Shown here: piece by piece, positions 1 to 13,900 of the stretch | How the letters are laid out: every line of letters begins with the position of its first letter | Numbering within the stretch: the first letter of the stretch is position 1 | Assembly: GCF_050948175.1 (NCBI RefSeq) | Contig: NW_027490250.1 | Span: forward strand, 372,001-436,000 | DNA length: 64,000 nt | DNA from: Xylocopa sonorina | Taxonomy: Eukaryota > Arthropoda > Insecta > Hymenoptera > Apidae | Direction: 5' to 3' | Program-made: the position numbers and the translations under genes | The notes under the pieces: model-generated | Database searches by the model: none | Told to the model about the DNA's origin: nothing | What the model saw: the letters and a program-made list of their open reading frames with translations, nothing else

Positions 1-992
1 GAGTTCTAATGCTTCTTAATTCGCCATATTACATCTCATTTCTATGTGTCGTGATAAGTTATAATATTCATTCCGAAGTGTCATGTATACCTCGAATTCA
101 CTTCAAAAGAATGTAAATGTGACACTTCCATCCTAGGAAATAGCGTTTGCATATATCTCCACATCGAGGCAATAGGGATCTAATGCTTCTTAAAACGCGA
201 TATCGCATCTCACTTCTATGTTACATGATAAGATATAATATCCACTCCGAAGTGTCATGTATACCTCGCATACACTTCAAAGGAATGTAAATGCGACACT
301 TCCTTGCTTGGAAATAGCGTTTGCAGATATCTGCGTATCGAAGCAATAGTGTTCTAATGCTTCTTAAATCGTCATATCGCATCTCATTTCTATGTTTCAT
401 GATGAGATATAATATTCATTGCGAAGTATCATGTATACATCGTATTCCTCTCAAAAGTATGTATCGAACCAATAGACTTCTAATGCTTCTTAGATCGCCA
501 TATCGCATCTCATTTCTATGTTTCATGATAAGATATAATATTCATTGTGCAGTGTTATGTATACCTCGTATTCACTTCAAAAGAATGTAAATGCGACACT
601 TGCTTGCTAGGGAGTAGCGGTTGCAGATGTCTACGTATCGATGCAATAGAATTCTAATGCTTCTCAAAACCCGATATCGCATCTGTTTTCTATGTTTCAT
701 GATATGATATAATATTCATTGCGAAGTGCCATGCATACCACGCAGAAACTTCAAATGAATGTAAGTGCGACACTTCCTTCCTAGGAAGTAGCGTTGGCAG
801 ATGTCTACGTATCGAAGCAATTGAGTTCTAATGCTTCTTAAAACGCGATATCGTATCTCATTTTTATGTTTCATGTTAAGATTTAATATTCATTGCGAAG
901 TGTCAATTATACATCGTATTCACTACAAAAGAATGTAAATGCGACACTACCGTGCCAGGAAATTAGCGTTTGCAGATGTCTACGTATCGAAG
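1..992 (+). repeat. 174-bp satellite array, forward block 1
   Basis: About six tandem monomers. The landmark taatgcttct recurs at 7, 181, 355, 481 and 655, giving a 174-bp period with one short copy. Other landmarks in each monomer are a GCGATATCGC-type palindrome, tataatattcatt, gtatacctcg, cttcctngctagg and tctacgtatcgaag. Copies differ by roughly 5-15% by eye. The block enters from outside the window and is cut at about 992, just after tatcgaag, by non-satellite DNA. I see no coding capacity: reading frames here are chance open frames in the repeat. Confidence 0.97.
355..480 (+). repeat. Shortened satellite monomer (126 bp)
   Basis: The interval between successive taatgcttct landmarks is 126 bp instead of 174. 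The copy runs normally to ctctcaaaag and then jumps to tatgtatcgaacc, losing the section that normally carries the cttcctngctagg and gcagatgtc motifs (48 bp). It is a simple internal deletion. Phase is regained at once in the next monomer. Confidence 0.85.
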
Positions 993-1073
993 TGTGACGT
1001 CAGGCGTGCCGCCTGCCACCCTCTCAACGCACCACAGCAACCACCCTCACGCGCCTGCACCACAGGCAACACC

Positions 1074-1349
1074 TAGGTGCAACTCGCCGTCTCACTCAGG
1101 CCAAGGGCTACGACCATCGACTCGCTCGCACTCGCAGAGGTGCTCGCCGTCTCTCTCACTCCAAGGGACCTACCCTCCGTCTCACTCGCACCCGCAGAGG
1201 TGTTCGCCACCTCTCTCGCAACACACTCTGTCCCACTCGCACCGAGGACCATGTGCGCTGTCTCGCTCCCACTCAAGGAGTCAACCACCGTCTCACTCTT
1301 ACCTGCAGGGAAACTCGCCCTCTCGCTCACTCCAGGGACGTACCAGGAG
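1074..1349 (+). repeat. Degenerate ~60-bp tandem repeats in insert
   Basis: Four to five imperfect units share aggtgctcgccgtctc, cactccaaggga and ctcgcactcgcag. The anchor cgcagagg sits at 1133 and 1193, giving a 60-bp period, and flanking units are 47-64 bp. The units are C-rich and almost purine-free for long runs. As a result both strands stay open: Ser/His/Pro-rich forward and Ala/Ser/Glu-rich reverse. I read those frames as a consequence of the repeat rather than as protein genes. Tandem repeats of this kind are common inside LTRs and untranslated regions of retroelements. Confidence 0.7.
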
Positions 1350-1796
1350 AATCAACCTCTACGAGATCCGACGACGGGAACCCTCACCGTACAAAGGACT
1401 CTACGATTTCACCATCCCAGATCTGCCATGCCCAAAATACTATTTCTAAGATTATTAATTAACATTATATATATACTCCTACATTCTAAGTTCTGTATTC
1501 CTAGCTCATAGAATTTACACGACACAACTTTATAACGACACAAACAACACACATTTTACCATTTAAGGCGTAATTTCTAATTTCATACTTGTACCTCTAT
1601 ATTCATAAGTTGCGCTAATTAAGTAAGCGCGACGCACGCGAACGAATCGCGACCCGCCTCAGCGGCACGCGCCGCTAGGCCGCAGCCACCACGCAACGCC
1701 GAGACCCCACTCGGCGTCCACATACTCCCACCTACGTTCGCACGCGACCGAAGCGCTCCACGAGAGTCGAAGAGGTCGCAGGCGCAATCTTGGGAG

Positions 1797-1878
1797 ACAC
1801 AGTCAATTACAGACAGTCAATTACAGACAGTCATGACGGACAGTCAGACACAGTCAGTCGGTACCGTCAGTACGGTAC
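1797..1878 (+). repeat. ACAGTCA simple repeats plus 7-bp hairpin
   Basis: Two tandem copies of acagtcaattacag are followed by decayed acagtca units (acggacagtcagacacagtc). They run into a perfect hairpin at 1861-1878, with arms GTACCGT and ACGGTAC and a CAGT loop. It lies in the middle of the non-satellite insert. The function is unknown. Confidence 0.75.
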
Positions 1879-2156
1879 AGTTCTATCTCGCCTTCGGGCA
1901 CTTCTAATTCCAAGTCTCTTCCAAGTCGCGCCTTAGGGCCGTCGCGCAGCCTCGATGAGGTTCCTAGTTCTAAAGTCTTTGTTCTAATTCCTAATTCATA
2001 GTTAACCTAGTCTTAATACTTAGAAATAATTGTTCTTGTACTCTTTGATTTAGAATATACTTTATTATTTTTCTACCACATCAAGTTCTATTTCATACCA
2101 ACTCCATTTCTAAATTCAATTTATTTTAATACAAATTCTTCCAAGTTCGTAACAAC

Positions 2157-2393
2157 TTGAGTGTTTACAAACGAACTCTTCGCGCCGGGAGGAAGAATTT
2201 AATCCATTATCTCGTGCGGAATACGTTGGTAAAACGCCAGAATTCTTCGTTCATCGACGGACGGCGACATTCATCGCAGCTTCCACCGTCACAACGCCGA
2301 TTCCAGCCAGCCGTACGCCGACTCCTCCCCCGAGAACGACCATCGACGATCGCCACATCTGAAAGCAGAAGAAGAGAAATCAGCGAAAGGTAA
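2157..2393 (+). CDS. Doubtful 78-residue basic reading frame in insert
   Basis: This open frame begins MSVYKRTLRAGRKN and is rich in Arg and Ser throughout (for example RRRFQ-like and RRREISER stretches). It has no recognisable domain, no signal peptide and no membrane segment. It lies in the GC-rich 3' part of the insert, just before the satellite resumes. The composition fits chance translation of a CG-rich, retroelement-like region. It is listed because it is the only frame in the insert not explained by tandem repeats, but it is probably not a gene. Confidence 0.12.
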   Translation: MSVYKRTLRAGRKNLIHYLVRNTLVKRQNSSFIDGRRHSSQLPPSQRRFQPAVRRLLPRERPSTIATSESRRREISER

Positions 2394-2599
2394 ATAAAAT
2401 CCTTCCTTACACGCGTTCGCGATTGTTTAAGGTGCCCGCGTCTTGCCAGAATCGACGGACCCGGTCATACGCGCTTTATACCGGACCGAATCTCTTTTCT
2501 ATGTTTTATGATAAGATATAATATTCATTGCCAAGTGTCTTGTATACCTCGCATACTCCTCAAATGAATGTAAATGCGACTCTTCCTTGCTAGGAAATA

Positions 2600-5500
2600 G
2601 CGTTTGCAGATGTCTACGTATCGTAGCAATCAGAGATCTAACGCTTCTCAAAACGCGATATCGCATCTCATTTCTATTCTCATGCTAAGATATAATATTA
2701 ATTGCGAAGTGTCATGTATACCTCGCGATGCGCTTCAAGTGAATGTAAATGCGACACCTTCCTTGGTAGGAAATAGCGTTTGCAGATGTCTACGTATCGA
2801 AGCAATAGTGTTCTAATGCTTCTTAAATCGCGATATCGAATCTCATTTCTATCTATCCTGATAAGATATAATATTCATTGTGGAGTGTTATGTCTACATC
2901 GTACTCGCTTCAAAAGAATGCAAATGCGACACTTCCTTCCTAGGAAATAGCGTTGGGCAGATTTCTACGTACCCAAGCAATTGAGTTCTAATGCTTCTTT
3001 TTTAAAACGCGATATCGTATCTCATTTTTATGTTTCATGATAAGATATAATATTCATTGCGAAGTGTCATGTATACCTTGCATACACTTCAAATGAATGT
3101 AAATGCGACACTTCCTATCTTGGAAATAGCGTTTGCAGATGTCTACGTATCAAAGCTATAAATTTTTCAATCTTTCTTAAAACGCGATATCGCATCTCAT
3201 TCCTATGTTTCATGATAAGATATAATATTCATTGCGAAGCGTCAAGTATACCTCGCATACACTTCAAACGAATGTAAATGCGAGACTTCCTTGCTAGGAA
3301 ATAGCGTTTGCAGATGTCTGCGTATCATAGCAATGGAGTTCTTATACTGCCTACAACGCGATATCGCATCTCATTTCTATGTTTCATGATAAGATATAAT
3401 ATTCATTGCCAAGTGTATTGTATACCTCGCATACTCCTCAAATGAATATAATGCGACTCTTCCTTGCTAGGAAATAGCGTTTTACAGATGTCCACGTATC
3501 GTAGCAATAGCGTTCTTAATGCTTCTCAAAACGCGATATCGCGACACATTTCTATGTTTCATGATAGAATACAATATTCTTAGCGAAGTGTCATCTATAG
3601 AACGTATTCACTTCAAAACAATGTGACTGTGGCACTTTCTACCTAGGAAATTACGTTTCCAGATGCCTAACGTACCGTAGCATTAAATTTCTGATGCTTC
3701 TTAAAACGCGATTATCGCATCACATTACAATATTTTATAGTAACATATAATATTCATTGCGGAGTGTTACGTATACCTGGTATTCACTTGAAAAGAATGT
3801 AAATGCGACACTACCTTGCTAGGAAATAGCGTTTTACAGAATGCCTACTTATCGCAGCATTAGAGTTCTAATGCTACTCAAAAACGCGATATCGCATCGC
3901 ATTTCTATGTTTCATGATAGGGTATAACATACATTGCGAAGTGTCGTTGTATACCTCGTATTTACTTCAAAAGAAAGTAAATGCGACACTTGCTTGGCTA
4001 GGAAGTAGCGTTTGCAGATGTCTACGTATCGAAGCAATAGATTTCTAAAACCTTCTAATTCGCGATATCGCATCTCATTTCTATGTTTCATGATAAGATA
4101 TAATATTCATTGTGGAGTCTTGCAAGAGTCGTTGCAAAAGAATGGTAAATGCGACTCGTCCTTGCTAGGAAGTAGCGTGGTTTGCAGATGCCTACGTATC
4201 GAAAGCAATAGTGTTCTAATGTTTTCTTAAATCGCGATATCGCATCTCATTTCTATGTTTCATGACAATATATAATATTCATTGCGATGGGTCATGTATA
4301 CCTCGCTTACACGTAAAATGTATTGTAAATGCGACACTTCCTTGCTAGAAAAGAGCGTGGGCAGAATGCCTACGTATCGAAGCAAATAGTGCTCTAATGC
4401 CTCTTAAATCGCTATATCGCATCTCATTTCAATGTTTCATGATAAGATATAATATTCATTGTGTAGTGTTATGAATACCTCGTATTCACTTCAAAGAATG
4501 TAAATGTGACCACTTCCTTGCTAGGATATAGGCGTTTGCATATGTCTACGTATCGTAGCAATAGATTTCTAATGCTTCTCAAAACGCGATATCGCATCGC
4601 ATTTATATGCTTCATGATTAGGGTACAATATTAATTGCGATGTGTCATGTATACCTCGCATGCGCTTCAGAGTGAATGTAAATGCGACACTTCCCTTGGT
4701 AGGAAGTAGGCGTTTGCAGATGTCTACGTATCGAAGCAATAGTGTTATACTAATGCTTCTGAAATCGCGAAATCGAATCTCATTTCTATGTTTCATGATA
4801 AGATATAATATTCATTGTGCAGTGTTATGAATACCGTCGTGTTCACTTCAAAAGAATGTAAATGCGACACTTCCTTGGCTAGGATGTAGCGTTTGCAGAT
4901 GTCTACGTATCGAAGCAATAGGGATCTAATACTTCTTAAATCGCCATATCGCTTCTCATTTCTAAGTTTCATGACAATATATAATATTCACTGCGAAGTG
5001 ACATGTATACCTCGCATAACCCATCAAATGAATGTAAATGCGACACTGTCCTTGCGTAGGAAACAGCGTTTGCTAGATGTCTCCGTATCGAAGCAATAGA
5101 ATTTCTAAAGCTTGCTAATTCGCGAAATCGCATCTCATATATATGTTTCATGATAATATATAATATTCATTGCGAAGTGTCACGTATACCTCGTATTCCT
5201 TTCAAAAGAATGTAAATGCCACACTTCCTCGCTAGGAAGTAGCGTTTGCATATGTCTACGTATCGAAGCAATAGTGGTTCTAAATCTTCTTAAATCGCGA
5301 TATCGCATCTCATCTCTATGTTTCATGATAAGATATAATATTCATTGTGGAGTGTTATGTATACCTCGTATTCACTTTAAAAGAATGTAAATGCGACACT
5401 TCGCTGCTGGAAATAGCGTTTGCAGATGTCTACGTATCGTGGCATTAGAGTTCTAATGCTTCTTAAATCGCCATTATCGCATCTCATTTCTATGCTTTCA

Positions 5501-5650
5501 TGATAAGATATAATATTCATTGTGCAGTGTTATGTATATCTCGTCTATACTTCAAATGGATGTAAATGCGACACTTCCTTGCTAGGAAATAGCGTTTGCA
5601 GATGTCTACGTATCGTGGCATTTAGAGTTCTAATGCTTCTCAAAAACACG
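2600..5650 (+). repeat. Satellite zone rich in single-base insertions
   Basis: Monomers in this zone carry an unusual density of 1-2 bp insertions relative to neighbours. Examples are aacgcgattatcgc (about 3705), gcttggctagg (about 3991), agcgtggtttgcag (about 4167), cgaaagcaatag (about 4200), gtgaccacttcc (about 4507), gtaggcgtttgc (about 4705), cctcgcataaccc-type slips (about 5015) and cttgcgtagg (about 5050). Insertions greatly outnumber deletions and fall at different monomer positions. After about 5.65 kb monomers become regular again. The cause may be biological (an old, unhomogenised segment) or technical (uncorrected read errors). Confidence 0.7.
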
Positions 5651-8600
5651 ATACCGCTACCCATTACTATGCTTCATGGTAATATATAATATTCATTGTG
5701 GAGTGTTATGTATTCCTCGTATTCACTTCAAAAGAATATAAATGCGACACTACCTTGCTAGGAAATAGCGTTTGCAGATGTCTACGTATCGAAGCAATAG
5801 AGTTCTAAAACCTTCTAATTCGCGATATCGCATCTCATTTCTATGTTTCATGATAAGATATAATATTCATTGTGGAGTCTTATGTATACCTCGTATTCGT
5901 TTCAAAAGAATGTAAATGCGACACGTCCTTGCTAGGAAGTAGCGTTTGCAGATGCCTACGTATCGAAGCAATAGTGTTCTAATGATTCTTAAATCGCGAT
6001 ATCGCATCTCATTTCTATGTTTCATGACAATATATAATATTCATTGCGAAGGGTCATGTATTCCTCGCGTACACTTAAAATGAATGTAAATGCGACACTT
6101 CCTTGCTAGGAAATAGCGTTTGCAGATGTCGACGTATCGAACCAATAGAGTTCTAATGCTTCTTAAATCGCGATATCGCATCTCATTTCTACGTTTCATG
6201 ACAATATATAATATTCATTGCGATGGGTCATGTATACCTCGCACACACTTAAAATGTATGTAAATGCGACACTTCCTTGCTAGGAAGTAGCGTTTGCAGA
6301 TGTCTACGTATCGAAGAAATAGTGTTCTAATGCTTCTTAAATCGCCATATTACATCACATTACTATATTTCATGATAAGATATAATATTCATTGTGGAGT
6401 GTTTTGTATACCGCGTATTCACTTCAAAAGAATGTAAATGCGATACTTTCTTGCGAGTAAATGGCGTTTGCAGATGTCTACGTATCGAAGCAGTAGAGTT
6501 CTAGTGCTTCTTAAATCGCCATATCGCATCTCATTTCAATGTTTCATGATAAGATGTAATATTCATTGTGCAATGCTATGTATATCTCGTCTATACTTCA
6601 AATGGATGTAAATGCGACTCTTCCTTGCTAGGAAGTAGCGTTTGCAGATGTCTACGTATCGTGGCATTACAGTTCTAATGCTTCTCAAAACACGATATCG
6701 CTACTTATTACTATGCTTCATGGTAATATATAATATTCATTGTGGAGTGTTATGTATACCTCGTATTCACTTCAAAAGAATATAAATGCGACGCTTCCTT
6801 GCTAGGAAATAGCGTTTGCAGATGTCTACGTATCGATGCAATAGATTTCTAAAGCTTGCTAATTCGCGATATCGCATCTCATATCTATGTTTCATGATAA
6901 TATATAATATTCATTGCGAAGTTTCATGTATACCTCGCATACACTTAAAATGAATGTAAATGCGACATTTCCTTGCTAGGAAATAGAGTTTGCAGATGTC
7001 TACGTATCTAAGCAATAGATTTCTAAAGCTTGCTAATTCGCGATATCGCATCTCATATCTATGTTTCATGATAATATATAATATTCATTGCGAAGTTTCA
7101 TGTATACCTCGCATACAATTCAAACGAATGTGAATGCGACAGTTCCTTGCTAGGAAATAGTGTTTGCAGATGTCTACGTGTCGAAGCGATAGAGTTCTAA
7201 TGCTTCTTAAAACGAGATATCGCATCTCAATTCTATGTTTCATGATAAGATATAATATTCATTGTGAAGTGTCATGTATACGTCGTATTCCTTTCAAAAG
7301 AATGTAAATGCGACACTCCCTTGTTAGGAAGTAGCGTTTGCAGACGTCTACGTATCGAACCAATAGAGTTCTAATGCTTCTTAGATCGCCATATCGCATC
7401 TCATTTCTATGTTTCATGATAAGATATAATATTCATTGTGCAATGTTATGTATATCTCGTCTATACTTCAAATGGATGTAAATGCGACACTTCCTTGCTA
7501 GGAAATAGCGTTTGCAGATGTCTACGTATCGTAGCATTAGAGTTCTAATGCTTCTCAAAACGCGATATCGCTACTCAATGCTATGTTCCATGATAAGATA
7601 TAATATTCATTGCGAAGAGTCATGTATACCTCGATTTCACTTCACAAGAATGTAAATGCGACACTTCCTTGCTGGGAAATATTGTTTGCAGATGTCTACG
7701 TATCACAGCAATAGAGTACTGATGATTCTTAAAACGAGATGTCGTATTTCATTTCTATGTTTCGTAATAAGATATAATATTCATTGTGTAATGTTAGGTA
7801 TACCTCGTATTCACTTCAGTGGAATGTAAGTGCGATATTTCCTTGCTAGGAAATAGCGTTTGCAGATGTCTACGTATCGCAGCAGTAGAGTCCTAATGCT
7901 TCTTAGAACGCGATATTGCATCTCACTTCTATGTTTCATGATAAGATATAATATTCACAGTGCAGTGTTATGTAAACCTCTTATTCACGTCAAAAGAGTG
8001 TAAATGCGACACTTCCCTGCTAGGAAATAGCGTTTGCAGATGTCTACGTATCGAAGCAGTAGAGTTCTAATGCTTCTTAAATCGCCATATCGCATCTCAT
8101 TTCTATGTTTCATGATAAGATATAATATTCATTGTGCAGTGTTATGTATATTTCGTCTACACATCAAATGGATGTAAATGCGACACTTCCTTGCTAGGAA
8201 ATAGCGTTTGCAGATGTCTACGTACCGAAGCAATAGAGTTCTAATACTTCTTAAATCGCGATATCGCATCTCACTTCTATGTTTCATGACAATATATAAT
8301 ATTCATTGCAATGGGTCATGTATACCTCGCATACACTTAAAATGTATGTAAATGCGACACTTCCTTGCTAGGAAATAGCGTTTGCAGATGTCTACGTATC
8401 AGAGCAATAGAGTACTAATGCTTTTTAAAACGAGATGTCGTATTTCATTTCTATGTTTCGTAATAAGATATAATATTCATTGTGTAATGTTATGTATACC
8501 TCGTATTCACTTCAGTGGAATGTAAGTGCGACATGTCCATGCTAGGAAATGGCGTTTGCAGATGTCTACGTATCGTAGCAATAGGGTTCTAATGCTTCTT

Positions 8601-10860
8601 AGAACGCGATATCGCATCTCACTTCTATGTTTCATGATAAGATATAATATTCATTGCGAAGTGTCATGTATACCTCGACTTCACTTCACAAGAATGTAAA
8701 TGCGATACTTCCTTGCTGGGATATATTGTTTGCAGATGTCTACGTATCACAGCAATAGAGTACTAATGATTCTTAAAACGAGATGTCGTATTTCATTTCT
8801 ATGTTTCGTAATAAGATATAATATTCATTGTATAATGTTATGTATACCTCGTATTCACTTCAGTGGAATGTAAGTGCGAAATTTCCTTGCTAGGAAATAG
8901 CGTTTGCAGATATCTGCGTATCGAAGCAATAGAGTTCTAATGCTTCTTGTATCGCGATATCGCATCTCATTTCTATGTTTCATGATAAGATATAATATTC
9001 ATTGTGCAGTGTTATGTATATCTCGTCTATACTTCAAATGGATGTAAATGCTACAATTTCTTGATTGGAAATAGCGTTTGCAGATGTCTACGTATCGAAG
9101 TAATAGACATCAAATGCTTCATAAATCGCCATATCGCATCTCATTTCTATGTTTCATGATAAGATATAATATTCATTGCGAAGTGTCATGTATTCCTTGT
9201 ATTCCTTTCAAAAGAATGTAAATGCGACACTTCCTTGCTAGGAAGTAGCGTTTGCAGATGTCTACGTATCGAAGAAATAGTGCTCTAATGCTTCTTAAAT
9301 CGCCATATTACATCACATTTCTATGTTTCATGATAAGATATAATATTCATTGTGGATTGTTATGTATACCTCGTATTCACTTCAAAAGAATGTAAATGCG
9401 ACACTTCCTTGCTAGTAAATGGCGTTTGCAGATGTCTACGTATCGAGGCAGTAGAGTTCTAGTGCTTCTTAAATAGCCATATCGCATATCATTTCTATGT
9501 TTCATGATAAGATACAATACTCATTGTGCAGTGTTATGTATTTCTCGTCTATACTTCAAGTGGATGTAAATGCGAAACTTCCTTGCTAGGAAATAGCGTT
9601 TGCAGATGTCTACGTATCGTGTCATTAGGGTTCTAATGCTTCTCAAAACGCGATATCGCATCTCATTTCTATGTTTCATGATAAGATATAATATTCATTG
9701 TGGAATGTTATGTATACCTCGTATTCGTTTCAAAAGAATGTAAATGCGACACTTTCTTGCTAGGAAGTAGCGTTTGCAGATGTCTACGTATCGAAGCAAT
9801 AGATTTCTAATTCTTCTTAAATCGCGATATCGCAACTCATCTCTATGTTTCATGATAGTATATACTATTCATTGTGCAGTGTTATGTATATCTCGTCTAT
9901 ACTTCAAATGGATGTAAATGCTACAATTTCTTGCTAGGAAATAGCGTTTGCAGATGTCTACGTATCGAAGTAATAGACATCAAATGCTTCATAAATCGCC
10001 ATATCCCATCTCATTTCTATGTTTCATGATAAGATATAATATTCATTGCGAAGTGTCATGTATACCTTGTATTCCTTTCAAAAGAATGTAAAAGCGACAC
10101 TTCCTTGCTAGGAAGTAGCGTTTGCAGATGTCTACGTATCTAAGAAATAGTGTTCTAATGCTTCTTAAATCGCCATATTACATCACATTACTATATTTCA
10201 TGATAAGATATAATATTCATTGTGGAGTGTTTTGTGTACCTCGTATTCACTTCAAAAGAATGTAAATGCGATACTTTCTTGCGAGTAAATGGCGTTTGCA
10301 GATGTCTACGTATCGAAGGAGTTCTAATGCTTCTTAAAACGCGATATCGCATCTCACTTCTATGTTTCATGATAAGATATAATATTCATTGCGAAGTGTC
10401 ATGTATACCTCGTATTCACTTCAAAAGAATGTAAATGAGACACTCGCATGCTAGGAAACATTGTTTGCAGATGTCCACGTATCACAGCAATAGAGTACTA
10501 ATGCATCTTAAAACGAGATGTCGTATTTCATTTCTATGTTTCGTAATAAGATATAATATTCATTGTGTAATGTTATGCATACCTCGTATTCACTTCAATG
10601 TAATGTAATTGCGACATTTCCTTGCTAGGAAATATTGTTTGCAGATGTCTACGTATATTAGCAGTAGAGTACTAATGCTTCTTAAAACGAGATGTCGTAT
10701 TTCATTCCTATGTTTCTTAATATGATATAACATTCATTGTGTAATGTTATGTATACCTCGTATTCACTTCAATGGAATGTAAGTGCGGCATTTCCTTGCT
10801 AGGAAATATTGTATGCAGATGTCTACGTATATTAGCAATAGAGTTCTAATGCTTCTCAGA

Positions 10861-10990
10861 ACGGGATATAGCACCTCATTCCTATGTTTCATGATAAGAT
10901 ATAATATTCATTGCGAAGTGTCATGTATACCTCTTTCGTAATAAAATATAATATTCATAGTGGAATGTTATGTATACCTCGTATTCACTT
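10861..10990 (+). repeat. Satellite monomer with internal partial duplication
   Basis: The segment tttcatgataag to tatacctc is followed directly by a second version, tttcgtaataaaatataat to tatacctcg, about 47 bp later. The second version matches the ttcgtaataag subfamily found nearby. The junction joins two different subfamilies, which points to unequal exchange or template switching between out-of-register monomers. Confidence 0.7.
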
Positions 10991-13900
10991 CAAAAGAATG
11001 TAAATGCGACACTTCTTTGCTAGGAAATAACATTTGCAGATGTCTACGTATATTAGCAATAGAGTTCTAATGCTTCTTAAAATGAGAAGTCGTATTCCAT
11101 TTCTATGTTTCGTGATAAGATATAATATTCATTGTGTAATGTTATGTATACCTCGTATTCACTTCAAAAGAATGTAAATGCTACACTCCCTTGCTAGGAA
11201 ATAGCGCTTGTAGATGTCTACGTATCGTAGCAATAGAGTTCTAATGCTTTCTAAAACGCGATATCGCATCACATTTCTATGTTTCATGATAACATATAAT
11301 ATTCATTGCGAAGCCTTATGTATTCCTCGTGTGCACATCATATGAATGTAAATGCGACACATCCTTCCTTGGAAATAGCGTTTGCAGATGTCTACGTATC
11401 AAAGCAATAGGGTACTAGTGCTTCTTAAATCGCGATATCGCATCTCATTTCTGTGTTTCATGATAAGACTTAATATTCATTGTGGAGTGTTATGTATACC
11501 TCGCATTCACTTCAAAGGAATGTAAATGCGACACTTCCTTGCTAGGAAATAGCGTTTGCAGATCTCTACGTATCGTAGCAATAGAGTTCTAATGCTTCAT
11601 AAAACGCCATATCGCATCTCACTTCTATGTTTCATGATAAGATATAGTATCCATTGCGATGTGTCTTGTGTATCTCGTATTCACTTCAAAAGAATGTAAA
11701 TACGACACATTCATGCTAGGGAATAGCGTTTCCAGATGTCTACGTATCGTAGCAATAGAGTTCTAATGCTCCTTAAAACGCGATATCGCATCTCACTTCT
11801 AAGTTTCATGATAAGATATAATATATTCATTGCGATGTGTCATGTATACCTCGTATTATATTCAAAAGAATGTAAATGCGGCACTTCCATGCTAGGAAAT
11901 AGCGTTTGCAGATGTCTACGTATCGTTGCAATAGAGTTCTAATGCTTCTTAAAATGAGAAGTCGTATTTCATATCTATGTTTCGTAATAAGATATAATAT
12001 TCATTGTGGAATGTTATGTATACCTCGTATTCACTTCAAAAGAATGTAAATGCGACACTTCCTTGCTAGGAAATGACATTTGCAGATGTCGACGCATCGT
12101 AGCAATAGAGTTCTAATGCCTCCTAAAACGCGATATCGCATCTCTCTTCTATGTTTCGTAATAAGATATAATATTCATTGTGGAATGTTATGTATACCTC
12201 GTATTCACTTCAAAAGAATGTAAATGCGACACTTCCTTGCTAGGAAATAGCGTTTGCAGATGTCTCCGCACCGAAGCAATAGTGTTCTATTACTTCTTAA
12301 AACGGGATACCGCATCTCATTTCTATGTTTCGTAACAAGATATAATATTCATTGCGAAGTGTCATGTATACCTCGTATTCACTTCAAATGAATGTAAATG
12401 CGACACTTCCTTGCTAGGAAGTAGCGTTTGCAGATATCTACGTATCGAAGCAATAGAGATCTAATGCTTCTTAAAACACGATATCGCATCTCATTTCTAT
12501 GTTTCATGATAAGATCTATTATTCATTGCGAAGTGTCACTTATACCTCGTATTCACTTCAAATGAATGTAAATGCGACACTTCCTTGCTAGGAAATAGCG
12601 TTTGCAGATGTCTACGTATCGAGGCAATAGTGCCCTAATGCTTCTTCAAACGCGATATCGCATCTCATTTCTATGTTTCATGATAAGATATAATATCCAT
12701 TCCGAAGTGTCATGTATACCTCGTATTCACTTCAAACGAATGTAAATGTGACACTTCCTTGCTAGGAAGTAGCGTTTGCAGATGTCTACGTATCGAAGCA
12801 ATATAGATCTAATGCTTCTTAAAACACGTTATCGCATCTCATTTCTATGTTTCATAACAAGATATAATATTTATTGCGAAGTGTCATGTATACCTCGTAT
12901 TCACATCAAAAGAATGTAAATGCGACACTTCCTTGCTAGGAAATAGCGTTTGCAGGTGTCTCCGTACCGAAGCAATAGAGTTCTATTACTTCTTAAAACG
13001 GGATACCGCATCTCACTTCTATGTTTCATAACAAGATATAATATTCATTGTGGAATGTTATGTATACCTCGTATTCACTTCAAAAGAATGTAAATGCGAC
13101 ACTTCCTTGCTAGGAAATAGCGTTTGCAGATGTCTCCGCACCGAAGCAATAGTGTTCTATTGCTTCTTAAAACGGGATACCGCATCTCATTTCTATGTTT
13201 CGTAACAAGATATAATATTCATTGCGAAGTGTCATGTATACCTCGAATTCACTTCAAAAGAATGTAAACGCGACACTTCCTTGCCAGGAAATAGCGTTTG
13301 CAGATGTCTACGTATCGTAGCATTAGATTTCTAATGCTCCTCTATACGCGATATCGCTACTCATTACTATGTTTCATGATAATATATAATATTCATTGTG
13401 GAGTGTTATGTATACCTCGTATTCACTTCAAAAGAATGTAAACGCGACACTTCCTTGCCAGGAAATAAAGTATGCAGATGTCTACGTATCGAAGCAATAG
13501 ATATCTGATGCTTCATAAATCGCCATATCACATCTCATTTCTATGTTTCATGATAAGATATAATATTCATTGCGAAGTGCCATGCATACCTCGCATACAC
13601 TTCAATTGAATGTACATGCAACACTTCCTTGCTAGGAAATAGCGTTTGCAGATGTCTACGTATCGAAGCAATAGAGTTCTAATGCTTCTTAAATCGCCAT
13701 ATTACATCTCATTTCTATGTTTCATGGAAAGATATAATATTCATTGTGAAGTGTTATGTATACCTCGTATTCACTTAAAATGAATGCAAATGCGACACTT
13801 CCTTGCTAGGAAATAGCGTTGGTAGATGTCTACGAATCGAAGCAATAGTGTTCTAATGCTTCTTAAATCGCCATATTACATCTCATTTCTATGTTTCATG

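Larger units (their letters stand above)
993..2488 (+). mobile_element. Non-satellite insert, probable degraded LTR-element fragment
   Basis: This 1.5 kb block interrupts the satellite. It begins TGTGACGTCAGG, the TG start typical of an LTR, and has GC-rich and AT-rich sections, a tandem-repeat domain and a hairpin. No reverse transcriptase, integrase or convincing primer-binding site is visible. The right junction (after accggaccgaa) does not end in a clear CA. About 39 bp of the host monomer, between tatcgaag and tctcatttct, are missing at the junction. It is therefore not a clean integration with a simple target duplication. CGAA occurs at both flanks, but that is too short to use. It could be a truncated solo LTR with a deletion, or a relic of another repeat. 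The family is not recognised. Confidence 0.5.

Noticed and set aside
970..1449. 159-residue Ser/His/Pro-rich frame (and overlapping frames on both strands)
   Set aside because: Its ATG lies in satellite DNA and the body is C-rich tandem repeat that stays open on both strands. No domain is visible.
7700..7760. CTGATGA in a satellite monomer as a second hammerhead
   Set aside because: No stem II, GAA core or cleavage triplet follows. The string is a point variant of actaatga in neighbouring copies.
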